Source: Flavobacterium sp. (GTDB taxonomy: Bacteria > Bacteroidota > Bacteroidia > Flavobacteriales > Flavobacteriaceae). From it: DNA of 10,689 bases. Below, piece by piece: positions 1 to 6,704 of this stretch. The position numbers and the translations under genes were made by a program. The DNA lies in NCBI GenBank assembly GCA_024709705.1, contig JANJWE010000205.1, forward strand, positions 1-10,689. The letters run 5' to 3'. Position 1 is the first letter of the stretch. Each line of letters starts with the position of its first letter. The notes under the pieces were generated by a model. That model did no database searches. It saw only the letters and a list, made by a program, of their open reading frames with translations, and had not been told where the DNA came from.

Positions 1-2
1 AA

Positions 3-2702
3 ATGAACGAAGACGAAGAATACAGCATCCCAAACGATGACAGCGAAGACTTGAACGAATCAAACCTAGAACAAGGTTTTGAAGACGTTCGCATGTCGGG
101 TGGAAAACATTTTTACGAAAACAACGAGAATCCCGAAGATACCATTACCAAAGTAACCGGTATGTACAAAGATTGGTTTCTCGATTACGCCTCGTATGTA
201 ATTTTAGAACGTGCCGTTCCGGCTATCGAAGACGGTTTCAAACCCGTACAACGCCGTATCATGCACTCCATGAAAGAACTAGACGACGGTCGTTACAACA
301 AAGTGGCCAACATCGTGGGGCATACCATGCAATACCATCCGCACGGAGATGCCAGTATTGGCGATGCCATGGTGCAAATAGGTCAGAAAGATTTGCTCAT
401 CGATATGCAAGGAAACTGGGGAAATATCCTCACCGGTGATGGTGCCGCAGCTTCCCGTTACATTGAAGCTCGTTTATCTAAGTTGGCCCAAGATATCCTT
501 TTTTCTCCCAAAATTACAGAGTGGGGATTGTCCTATGACGGTCGTCGTGCCGAGCCTATCAATCTTCCGGTTAAATTCCCCTTGTTATTAGCACAAGGAG
601 CCGAGGGAATTGCCGTTGGTTTATCCACCAAAGTTTTGCCACACAACTTCAATGAACTGATAGATTGTTCCATTAAGGTTTTAAAAAACAAACCGTTTAC
701 GTTATATCCTGATTTCCCAACAGCCGGTATCGCCGATGTTTCCAACTACAACGACGGGATGCGTGGCGGTCGTGTTCGGGTGCGTGCCAAAATATCGCAA
801 TTAGATAAACAAACCTTGGTAATTACACAAATTCCGTTTTCTACCAACACCGGTACGCTCATTGACAGTATATTGAAAGCCAACGAAAAAGGAAAAATTA
901 AAGTCAAAAAGATTGAAGACAATACGGCTGCCGAGGTTGAAATTCTCATCCATCTACCACCGGGAGTTTCACCCGATAAAACCATAGATGCGTTGTATGC
1001 GTTTACGGCTTGCGAAACTTCGGTGGCTCCGTTAGGTTGTGTGATAGAAAACCATAAACCCTTGTTTATTGGGGTTTCAGATATGCTGCGAATATCAACC
1101 CATCGTACAGTTGATTTGCTCAAACGGGAGTTGGAAATTCAATTGGATGAACTCGAAAACAAATGGCATTTTTCTACCCTGGAGAAAATATTCATTCGCG
1201 AAGAAATGTACATTGATTTCAAATTGTACAGCGATAGAGAATCTTTGTATGCCTATATGTACAATCGTTTCGAACCGTTCAAAAAACAATTGGTACGGGA
1301 AATAAACGATGACGATTTACAGAAACTAACACAAATCCCAATGATTCGTATCACCCGTTTCGATTCGGATAAAGCCGATGAAGCTATTGCCAAATTGGAA
1401 GCCGAGATGGAACAAGTGAAACACCATTTGGCCAATATTATAGAGTATACCATTGATTTCTTTACCAAATTAAAAGAAAAGTACGGGAAAGGGAGAGAAC
1501 GTCAAACCGAATTGCGAAGCTTTGATACCATTGAAGCCACCAAAGTAGTTTTGCGAAACACCAAATTATACGTTAACAAAGAAGAAGGTTTCATTGGTAC
1601 CGGACTCAAAAAAGACGAATACGTGGCCGATTGTTCCGATATTGATGATGTAATTGTTTTTCTGCGTGATGGTAAAATGATGGTAACCAAAGTAGATGAT
1701 AAAAAATTCATTGGTAAAGACATTATTCATGTGGCAGTTTTTGATAAAAACGATAAGCGAACCATATACAATATGATGTATCGCGACGGTAAAAACGGTT
1801 CTACTTTTATCAAACGATTTAATGTTTCCGGTGTCACAAGAGATAAGTTTTACGATTTAACACAGGAAAAACCCGGCTCTATGGTTTCCTATTTTTCCGC
1901 CAATCCCAATGGTGAAGCAGAAGTCGTAACAATTTTGTTACGTCAAGTAGGAAGCGTGAAAAAACTAAAATGGGATGTAGATTTTGCCGATATTGCCATC
2001 AAAGGACGAGCGTCTCGTGGGAATACCGTAACCAAATATCCTATCAAGAAAATTGAATTAAAAGAAAAAGGAATATCTACCTTACGCCCCAGAAAAGTAT
2101 GGTTTGACGATACCGTTCAACGTCTTAATGTAGATGGAAGAGGGGAATTATTGGGCGAATTTAGACCCAATGACCGCTTGTTGATTATCAACCAATCCGG
2201 AAAATTGAAAACCATTATTCCGGAGTTAACCACCCATTTTGACGAAGACATGGTGGTATTGGAAAAATGGAATCCTAAAAAACCGATTTCGGCCATTTAT
2301 TATGATGGTGAAAAAGAACGGTACTACGTAAAACGATTCTTGGTTGAGAATGAAAACAAAGAAGAAATTTTCATTTCCGAACATGAAAAATCACAATTGG
2401 AAATTGTTTCCACCGATTGGCGTCCTATTGCTGAAGTTATTTTCGCAAAAGTAAAAGGCGTACAAAAAGACAATCAAATAATTGATTTGGAACAATTTAT
2501 AGCAGTTAAAGGAATCAAAGCACTTGGGAACCAATTAACAACCGATAAAGTTAAACAAATCAATTTGTTAGAGCCACTTCCTTTTGAAGAGCCGGAAGAA
2601 GAAGCTCCGGAGGAAATGGAAGTTTCCGGAGAAGACAATGTTTCCGATGCGATTCAAACCGAATTGGATGATGACGGACAAATCACATTGAGTCTAGAAT
2701 AA
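3..2702 (+). CDS. parC: DNA topoisomerase IV subunit A
   Basis: This is the breakage-reunion subunit of the type IIA topoisomerase that decatenates daughter chromosomes, working with ParE in an A2B2 complex. At 899 residues it has an acidic N-terminal extension (about 1-45) and the winged-helix/tower breakage-reunion domain (about 55-500). The catalytic tyrosine is Y153, in the SRYIEARL motif with R152 before it. A beta-pinwheel C-terminal domain covers about 540-850, and the protein ends in a Glu/Asp-rich tail. The QRDR-equivalent motif HPHGDASIGD is at 112-121. No canonical gyrase box (QRRGGKG) is present; only degenerate versions appear (KGRASRGNT, KGIKALGNQ), which favours topoisomerase IV over gyrase. 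The ATG lies at the extreme window edge, so its upstream signals cannot be seen. parE commonly precedes this gene in related bacteria, but that is inference here. A strong terminator follows. Confidence 0.93.
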   Translation: MNEDEEYSIPNDDSEDLNESNLEQGFEDVRMSGGKHFYENNENPEDTITKVTGMYKDWFLDYASYVILERAVPAIEDGFKPVQRRIMHSMKELDDGRYNKVANIVGHTMQYHPHGDASIGDAMVQIGQKDLLIDMQGNWGNILTGDGAAASRYIEARLSKLAQDILFSPKITEWGLSYDGRRAEPINLPVKFPLLLAQGAEGIAVGLSTKVLPHNFNELIDCSIKVLKNKPFTLYPDFPTAGIADVSNYNDGMRGGRVRVRAKISQLDKQTLVITQIPFSTNTGTLIDSILKANEKGKIKVKKIEDNTAAEVEILIHLPPGVSPDKTIDALYAFTACETSVAPLGCVIENHKPLFIGVSDMLRISTHRTVDLLKRELEIQLDELENKWHFSTLEKIFIREEMYIDFKLYSDRESLYAYMYNRFEPFKKQLVREINDDDLQKLTQIPMIRITRFDSDKADEAIAKLEAEMEQVKHHLANIIEYTIDFFTKLKEKYGKGRERQTELRSFDTIEATKVVLRNTKLYVNKEEGFIGTGLKKDEYVADCSDIDDVIVFLRDGKMMVTKVDDKKFIGKDIIHVAVFDKNDKRTIYNMMYRDGKNGSTFIKRFNVSGVTRDKFYDLTQEKPGSMVSYFSANPNGEAEVVTILLRQVGSVKKLKWDVDFADIAIKGRASRGNTVTKYPIKKIELKEKGISTLRPRKVWFDDTVQRLNVDGRGELLGEFRPNDRLLIINQSGKLKTIIPELTTHFDEDMVVLEKWNPKKPISAIYYDGEKERYYVKRFLVENENKEEIFISEHEKSQLEIVSTDWRPIAEVIFAKVKGVQKDNQIIDLEQFIAVKGIKALGNQLTTDKVKQINLLEPLPFEEPEEEAPEEMEVSGEDNVSDAIQTELDDDGQITLSLE

Positions 2703-2709
2703 AACCAAG

Positions 2710-2729
2710 CCCACGGTTTTAACTGTGGG
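2710..2729 (+). repeat. Imperfect hairpin downstream of parC
   Basis: The arms CCCACGG (2710-2716) and CTGTGGG (2723-2729) form a 7-bp stem with one G-U wobble around a TTTTAA loop. No T-run follows, so it is a poor intrinsic terminator by itself. The left arm is perfectly complementary to 2768-2774 in the following terminator, so the two structures could exchange pairing partners. It may be a decayed copy of the next hairpin. Confidence 0.5.
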
Positions 2730-2752
2730 TACTAAATGTATAACAACAAAAG

Positions 2753-2780
2753 AAAAGCCCACGATTACCGTGGGCTTTTT
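2753..2780. terminator. Bidirectional rho-independent terminator between parC and the DUF4252 gene
   Basis: The 11-bp perfect stem AAAAGCCCACG / CGTGGGCTTTT (2753-2763 with 2769-2779) closes on a five-base ATTAC loop and is followed by T's on the plus strand. Read on the minus strand, the same stem is followed by a TTTTCTTTTG tract. It therefore can stop both parC transcription and the converging DUF4252 transcript, which ends at 2801. Confidence 0.9.
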
Positions 2781-2800
2781 AAATTTGGCAATTGGAAATA

Positions 2801-3238
2801 TTAACTCAACGAAAGTTGAAATATAACCGATTCTTTATCGCCATCACCTTCTACATACATAATCAGTTCTGATATTTCATCATTTTTCCCGCTTTTCATT
2901 AAAAATTCAACTTCTTTACCCCCGTCATTTACACGAAGGAGTTCTTCAAATTCTTTCGATTTACGATATTTTCCGGCAATAGATTTCATTTCGCTTCTCA
3001 AAGAGCTATCGGTGGTGGTGTACATTTTAAACTTTGTAATCTTACCGATAAAGTCCATTATTTTTTGATCTTCTGCCGTCATTTTTTCTTTATGGGCCAT
3101 TTTCCCAATAAATGAAAACATGCTTTTATTTACCACTACTTTGGTTACGTTTTCAGATTTTTCCAGTTTGTCAAACGATTGTGCTTGAGTCGTAAAAGCT
3201 ACAAAAGCCAAACATAAGGTTACCATTAATTTTTTCAT
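2801..3238 (-). CDS. DUF4252 family secreted protein, short form
   Basis: This 145-residue protein has a clear Sec signal peptide: basic MKK, hydrophobic residues 4-15, and probable cleavage after T17-Q18-A19. The mature part carries DUF4252 hallmarks, including a VNKSMFSFIG segment near the start, KFKMYTTTDSS in the middle, and EELLRVNDGGKEVEF followed by ISELIMYVEGDGDKESVIF near the end. The biochemical function of the family is unknown. From memory, members often sit beside ECF sigma-factor genes in flavobacteria, as here. The ORF stops soon after the VIF strand, whereas relatives as I recall them continue for about 25-30 residues with a TGN(F/I)DL-type segment, so the C-terminus looks shortened. 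A candidate ECF promoter lies 31-55 bases upstream of the ATG, suggesting control by the neighbouring sigma factor. It would act outside the cytoplasm, and transcription ends at the shared terminator. Confidence 0.8.
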   Translation of the reverse strand: MKKLMVTLCLAFVAFTTQAQSFDKLEKSENVTKVVVNKSMFSFIGKMAHKEKMTAEDQKIMDFIGKITKFKMYTTTDSSLRSEMKSIAGKYRKSKEFEELLRVNDGGKEVEFLMKSGKNDEISELIMYVEGDGDKESVIFQLSLS

Positions 3239-3268
3239 GATGAGTTGTTTTTTGATTAATAAAAGGAA

Positions 3269-3293
3269 GACGATTCAACTTTACTTTTGTAAC
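3269..3293 (-). promoter_or_regulatory. Candidate ECF-sigma promoter of the DUF4252 gene
   Basis: On the minus strand, GTTAC (3293-3289), a 16-base spacer and CGTC (3272-3269) form a typical ECF -35/-10 pair. The expected transcript start, about 3262, lies some 24 bases before the ATG at 3238. No TAnnTTTG housekeeping element is visible in this 71-base gap. The obvious candidate regulator is the sigma factor encoded at 3876-4361. Confidence 0.55.
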
Positions 3294-3309
3294 AAACTCA
3301 CCAGAAATC

Positions 3310-3879
3310 TTATTTTACACGATTTAAAATTTCTAAAATTTGCATTTCTTTTTTAATTTGTTGGATTAAAAAGTAACCAAAAACAAAGAAAAAACCATAA
3401 CCACTTATCAGGCAATACAAATAAAATCCGGCACTGAAACTAGCTTTAAAACTGGGCAATAACAAGGTAAACCCAATGAAATAGCTAATGTAAATAATGG
3501 GAGTAAAAATAAAATGAATCTTTTTTCGCCATTGGTAAAAGGTTTTCACTTTTCCGGTATATTCCAGGACGGTTAGGTCCGGATGAATGGCTTTTAATTT
3601 TTGAGCACTGTTTAGTTCTAAAACAATTCGACTTATTAACATGACAATCATGATACTCAAGCCAAGAGTCAAACCATTCATATGGTGTGCATTAACCCAA
3701 AAAAAGTAATAAACTAAAATCAATGTGGTTACAGAAATGATGGCAAGGGTACCATAGTGATTTCGTCTCAGTATTTTGGTGTTTTTCTCAGATTTAGCAA
3801 TTAAATCTGCTGAATCTAAATTCAATTGGGATTGATTTTGCAAATTCCAAAGGTCTTGTATTTCGTTAAATTCTGTCAT
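3310..3879 (-). CDS. Four-helix membrane protein coupled to the ECF sigma gene, candidate anti-sigma factor
   Basis: I do not recognise a named domain. The 189-residue protein has a hydrophilic N-terminus (about 1-42, starting MTEFNEIQDLWNLQNQ), then four hydrophobic helices at about 43-62, 69-88, 122-142 and 150-172. Basic stretches before helix 1, between helices 2 and 3 (about 93-122) and at the C-terminus predict both ends in the cytoplasm. The start is chosen at the ATG that overlaps the sigma stop as ATGA, a classic coupling arrangement; an ATG four codons upstream (3891) is possible but less likely. A membrane protein translated from the sigma message suggests a sigma regulator. However, the HxxxCxxC zinc anti-sigma motif is absent, so this is inference from position only. 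It could instead be a target or accessory protein. Confidence 0.75.
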   Translation of the reverse strand: MTEFNEIQDLWNLQNQSQLNLDSADLIAKSEKNTKILRRNHYGTLAIISVTTLILVYYFFWVNAHHMNGLTLGLSIMIVMLISRIVLELNSAQKLKAIHPDLTVLEYTGKVKTFYQWRKKIHFIFTPIIYISYFIGFTLLLPSFKASFSAGFYLYCLISGYGFFFVFGYFLIQQIKKEMQILEILNRVK

Positions 3880-4361
3880 TTTTGTACACATTGAGTTAGA
3901 CTTTTTTTGATGCGATAAATTCGTACCCGAAGCGTTTCTTCGGTAATACCTATAACATGGGCTATTTCATCATAGGGCATTCCTTCCAATACCATTAGGA
4001 TTATCATTTTACCGGTTTCATCCAATTTGTTAATGCAGGCATACAATTGTTTTAATTTATCTTCGGTTTCCGGATGATACGTTTCGTGGGTTAGTTGCGG
4101 AAAATGCTCTGTATGGATTTCTTTTCGAGTGGATTTCTTGCGTAAATAAATCAAACAAGTATTTACCGTAATTCTGAAAATCCAAGTACTGATGCTGGAC
4201 TCCATTCGAAAGCGATTTAAATTTTCCCAAACTTTAATAAATACTTCTTGCGAAGCATCGGCTGCCAAATCGGCATCACCGTTGAAGTACCCTTTGCAAA
4301 GGCGAATTACTTTGGGATAATGCGTCTCGTAAATTTCGTTAAACAGGATTGGATTTTTCAC
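3876..4361 (-). CDS. ECF-type RNA polymerase sigma factor (sigma-70 family)
   Basis: This 161-residue protein has only regions 2 and 4, as expected for an extracytoplasmic-function sigma factor. Region 2 spans about 9-76, with DASQEVFIKVWENL for core binding and ISTWIFRITVNTCL for -10 recognition. Region 4 spans about 103-156, with a helix-turn-helix in YDEIAHVIGITEETLRVRIYRIKKSL for -35 recognition. The start is a GTG; the in-frame codon two positions upstream is the hydrolase TAA, so no earlier start exists, and later ones would cut region 2. Only three bases separate it from the hydrolase stop, and its own stop overlaps the membrane-protein start by four bases, so all three are likely cotranslated. 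It probably transcribes genes with GT(A/T)AC-N16-CGT(A/C) promoters. The exact ECF group and the inducing signal are not determinable here. Confidence 0.92.
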   Translation of the reverse strand: MKNPILFNEIYETHYPKVIRLCKGYFNGDADLAADASQEVFIKVWENLNRFRMESSISTWIFRITVNTCLIYLRKKSTRKEIHTEHFPQLTHETYHPETEDKLKQLYACINKLDETGKMIILMVLEGMPYDEIAHVIGITEETLRVRIYRIKKSLTQCVQK

Positions 4362-4364
4362 GCT

Positions 4365-5198
4365 TTACAGGTTTTGTTTTAGGTTTTGAATAAACCATTC
4401 CGGTTGATCGTACATCACAAAGTGAGCGGCATTATCGGCATACAAAATTTGCACTGCAGGTAATTTTTCAAATTGGGATTTATATGTTTTTTCAACCGTA
4501 GCTTTGTCGGGAAACGTTGCTGCCAGAACTACAACCGGAATTTTAATTTTGGCGACTTCTTCACGCAAATCTAAATTCAACATATCAATGTACCCATACA
4601 CATAGGTTTTTCTGTCCGATTGCTGCATCATTTGTATAATAGAAGAATGTTTTTCTTTGTTTTTACACATAAACTGAATTTGTTGTGTATTCATGCCTTG
4701 AAATGTGACTTCATCCATTTGCAACATCATTTTGCTTTGCGGATTATCATACTGAATTTTTTCGCCATTGTAATTCGGAATCATCAAAGCGGCAGAGCAG
4801 GGAAGAGCATCAACAGCAATTACTTTTTTAAACAAATTAGCTTCGGTAGCGGCCAACCAATAACTTAGTGTACCACCTAAACTATGACCAATCAATGTAG
4901 GTTTGTTTATTTTTTGGGTTTTGGTGTAAGCAATAATATCTTCTTTAATTGTATTAAACCAAGGCATTTCAATAGGTTTTACACCACCAAATCCGGCAAA
5001 AGTAAAAATGTGGCATTCATGCGTTTTTGAAAGTTCTAAAACCGTTTCGTTCCAAAGTTCACCGGTACAACCAAAACCGGGAAATAAAAAAACCGGTTCG
5101 CCTTTACCTATTACCTTAACTTGAAATGAATTTTGGGCATAAATAGAAGTTAAAAGCGTACTTACAAGTCCTAAAATAAAAAATGTAACAATTTTCAT
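4365..5198 (-). CDS. Secreted alpha/beta-hydrolase fold protein
   Basis: This 277-residue protein has an N-terminal signal peptide (hydrophobic residues 4-19, probable cleavage after A21 in IYA-QN), so it likely acts in the periplasm or outside the cell. The alpha/beta-hydrolase core shows an oxyanion-loop region FPGFGCTGELW (39-49), the nucleophile elbow GHSLGG with S106, a probable acid D231 in FPDK after the VVVLAATF strand, and catalytic H259 in NAAHF. A cap region fills about 135-205. The substrate is unknown; an esterase, lipase or peptidase is possible. It is the first gene of the apparent sigma operon: its TAA is followed by one codon and then the in-frame GTG of the sigma gene. Upstream, a GTAAC element (5251-5247) resembles an ECF -35, but no CGTC lies at the right distance. 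Confidence 0.87.
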   Translation of the reverse strand: MKIVTFFILGLVSTLLTSIYAQNSFQVKVIGKGEPVFLFPGFGCTGELWNETVLELSKTHECHIFTFAGFGGVKPIEMPWFNTIKEDIIAYTKTQKINKPTLIGHSLGGTLSYWLAATEANLFKKVIAVDALPCSAALMIPNYNGEKIQYDNPQSKMMLQMDEVTFQGMNTQQIQFMCKNKEKHSSIIQMMQQSDRKTYVYGYIDMLNLDLREEVAKIKIPVVVLAATFPDKATVEKTYKSQFEKLPAVQILYADNAAHFVMYDQPEWFIQNLKQNL

Positions 5199-5269
5199 AA
5201 TTCGTGATTTTTAAAGTTTTCCTTTGGATTCATCACGATAAAAATTGTTACATCTTTTATTAATTTTTT

Positions 5270-6049
5270 TTAAGCTTGTCCGTTTTTCTTACGCATTTTC
5301 ATATTAATAAACTCTACCGCTAATGAAAACGCAATCGCAAAATACAAATAACCTTTAGGAACAGCTCCTACGTGTTGTCCGACTAATTCAGCGTTAGATA
5401 AGTGCATACTTTCGGTAATTAACATGAATCCTATTAAAATTAAGAAAGCCAATCCAAGGATTTGAATAGAAGGATTTGCGTTGACAAAATTACCTACCGG
5501 AACAGCAAAAAGCATCATTACGCCCACAGAAATAACCACAGCTGTAACCATGATATACAAAGCACCTTCGATACCGCTAGTCATACCTACCGCGGTCAAA
5601 ATACTATCCACAGAGAAAATTAAGTCGATTAGAAGAATTTGGAAAATAACATTTCCAAACGATTTGGCAGCAGATTTTTTTAAGTCTTTTTCTTCATTCC
5701 CTTTGTGATCTACTTTTTCATGAATTTCCTTAGTACTTTTATATATCAAAAACAATCCACCCAAAAAGAGAACCATGGCTTGACCGGTAAAACTTCCGCT
5801 AAACCAACCCCAGTCTATAGAAAACCAAGGAGCTTTCATGGCAATTAATAAAGTTATACCAAATAGCATGGCTATACGCATAAACATGGCTAAAAACAAT
5901 CCAATTCGAGTTGCTTTTTTGCGATTTTCTTCGGGTAATTTTCCCGTTACAATCGAAATAAAAATGATATTGTCTATACCAAGAACAATTTCTAAAAAAG
6001 TTAATGTTAAAAGGGCAACCCAGGCATCGGGATTGGCAAATACTTCCAT
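5270..6049 (-). CDS. TerC family integral membrane protein, probable metal-ion exporter
   Basis: The TerC family includes manganese exporters such as Alx and proteins linked to tellurite resistance; transport of Mn2+ or a similar ion is inferred from the family. The 259-residue protein shows multiple membrane helices and the diagnostic motifs: LEIVLGIDNIIFI (19-31, with E20 and D26 inside the first helix), IDLIFSVDSILTAVG (141-155, D142 and D148), and PKGYLYFAIAFSLAVEFIN at the C-terminus with E246. A charged cytoplasmic loop covers about 104-130. I chose the ATG at 6049 because MEVFANPDAW matches the normal family N-terminus; a TTG at 6085 overlapping the lipoprotein stop would add 12 unlikely residues. 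It is the last gene of the murQ run. A candidate ECF promoter (6075-6099) lies inside the end of the preceding gene and could give it separate stress control. Confidence 0.92.
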   Translation of the reverse strand: MEVFANPDAWVALLTLTFLEIVLGIDNIIFISIVTGKLPEENRKKATRIGLFLAMFMRIAMLFGITLLIAMKAPWFSIDWGWFSGSFTGQAMVLFLGGLFLIYKSTKEIHEKVDHKGNEEKDLKKSAAKSFGNVIFQILLIDLIFSVDSILTAVGMTSGIEGALYIMVTAVVISVGVMMLFAVPVGNFVNANPSIQILGLAFLILIGFMLITESMHLSNAELVGQHVGAVPKGYLYFAIAFSLAVEFINMKMRKKNGQA

Positions 6050-6074
6050 AAAATGATTTGTTAAATGATACTTA

Positions 6075-6099
6075 TACGCAATCAATTCACTTTTGTTAC
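6075..6099 (-). promoter_or_regulatory. Candidate ECF-sigma promoter of the terC-like gene
   Basis: On the minus strand, GTAAC (6099-6095), a 16-base spacer and CGTA (6078-6075) mirror the arrangement before the DUF4252 gene. The expected start of transcription would be about 20 bases before the ATG at 6049. The -35 half overlaps codons for Val-Thr near the lipoprotein C-terminus, so chance occurrence is a real possibility. Confidence 0.35.
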
Positions 6100-6450
6100 A
6101 ACGCCTTTTTGTTTGTTGGAGTCGCCTACAAAAGAATATTCAAATGTATAACTTTTTTTGTCTGTGGTTAAGATTTTCATGTGTATGGCTTTTTTTTCTT
6201 TCATACTTTTCGGATGCAATTTCTGAAGTACAAATTCGCAATCATTTAGCCATCTAACAGAGGAAGTATCTGTTCTTCCGCGAAAAGTTTCGATTTGCAA
6301 AGAATCATTGCGTTCAAAAACAGAGATTTCTTTTTTACCCTCAATTTCTGATTCAAATTGAAATTTACCGGTTTTAAAATCGGAGCAATTGCGTTCTTGT
6401 TGGTAGCAGGAAATCAAGAGCAAACTGAGGAATGGGAATACTTTTTTCAT
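6082..6450 (-). CDS. Small lipoprotein of unknown function
   Basis: The 122-residue product starts MKKVFPFLSLLLISC, a type II signal peptide with lipobox LLIS-C and lipidated C15, so it should be membrane anchored in the envelope. The mature part (about 107 residues) is polar and probably beta-rich, with a second Cys at 22 and blocks ERNDSLQIETFRGRTDTSSV, RWLNDCEFVLQKL and SYTFEYSFVGDSNKQKG. From memory, close flavobacterial relatives are sometimes labelled 'DNA topoisomerase IV'; nothing here resembles a topoisomerase and that name would be a mistake. The ATG at 6450 is chosen because the signal peptide then has a normal MKK start; in-frame TTG/ATG codons at 6471, 6468 and 6462 would overlap the preceding gene. 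It starts one base after the DUF6095-like gene's stop and lies 32 bases before the terC-like gene. Confidence 0.82.
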   Translation of the reverse strand: MKKVFPFLSLLLISCYQQERNCSDFKTGKFQFESEIEGKKEISVFERNDSLQIETFRGRTDTSSVRWLNDCEFVLQKLHPKSMKEKKAIHMKILTTDKKSYTFEYSFVGDSNKQKGVVTKVN

Positions 6451-6451
6451 A

Positions 6452-6679
6452 TTAATTTTCATTTCCATCAAACAAACTTTTCATGATGATTTTAATTCCC
6501 TTAAACATAAGGGTTACAGAAGTTAAACAAATAAAAATACCAACTCCCAAAACAATGTAATGAATCCAAGTGTGCTTGTTCATAAAAGCATTATGAATGA
6601 GAACCGGTCCAAGAAACATAAGTGGAATCGCCCCAATGCTGTATTTTAATCCTTTGAAAAGGAGTTCTTTGTTGTCCAT
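6452..6679 (-). CDS. Small two-helix membrane protein, DUF6095-like
   Basis: This 75-residue protein has two predicted membrane helices (about 13-31 and 40-59) and basic residues in both tails (KGLKY near the start, FKGIKIIMKSLF near the end), predicting both ends in the cytoplasm. The KGLKY...IPLMFLGPVLIHNAF and FKGI..IMKSLFD blocks match my memory of the DUF6095 family of flavobacteria, whose function is unknown. The gene starts with ATG about 40 bases after murQ, has no recognisable promoter of its own, and is one base from the lipoprotein start, so it is probably read from the murQ promoter. It has no enzymatic motif. Confidence 0.75.
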   Translation of the reverse strand: MDNKELLFKGLKYSIGAIPLMFLGPVLIHNAFMNKHTWIHYIVLGVGIFICLTSVTLMFKGIKIIMKSLFDGNEN

Positions 6680-6685
6680 TTTTTA

Positions 6686-6697
6686 AATTCTAGAATT
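6686..6697. repeat. Perfect 12-bp palindrome between murQ and the DUF6095-like gene
   Basis: AATTCTAGAATT reads the same on both strands and lies just 5' of the DUF6095-like start codon. It could be a protein-binding site, but a short AT-rich palindrome of this size can occur by chance. Confidence 0.3.
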
Positions 6698-6704
6698 ATT
6701 TACT

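Noticed and set aside
746..1123. 125-residue minus-strand ORF within parC
   Set aside because: Antisense shadow of a strongly conserved coding region, without recognisable domain or start signals.
3880..3891. Upstream ATG extending the four-helix membrane protein by four residues
   Set aside because: The ATG at 3879 overlaps the sigma stop as ATGA and gives a more natural start; the longer form remains possible.
4620..4868. 82-residue plus-strand ORF opposite the hydrolase gene
   Set aside because: Antisense shadow of the hydrolase coding sequence, with no family resemblance.
5228..5251. ECF promoter before the hydrolase gene (GTAAC at 5251-5247)
   Set aside because: At 16 bases spacing the -10 position reads AATC rather than CGTC or CGTA; a CGTG occurs only nine bases away. 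No TAnnTTTG element was found either, so the operon's promoter is unresolved.
5199..5269. Terminator after the terC-like gene
   Set aside because: The gap is A/T-rich with an A-run but no stem-loop, so read-through into the hydrolase operon cannot be excluded.
6050..6085. TTG start giving a 271-residue TerC-like protein
   Set aside because: The ATG at 6049 begins exactly where the TerC family N-terminus is expected.
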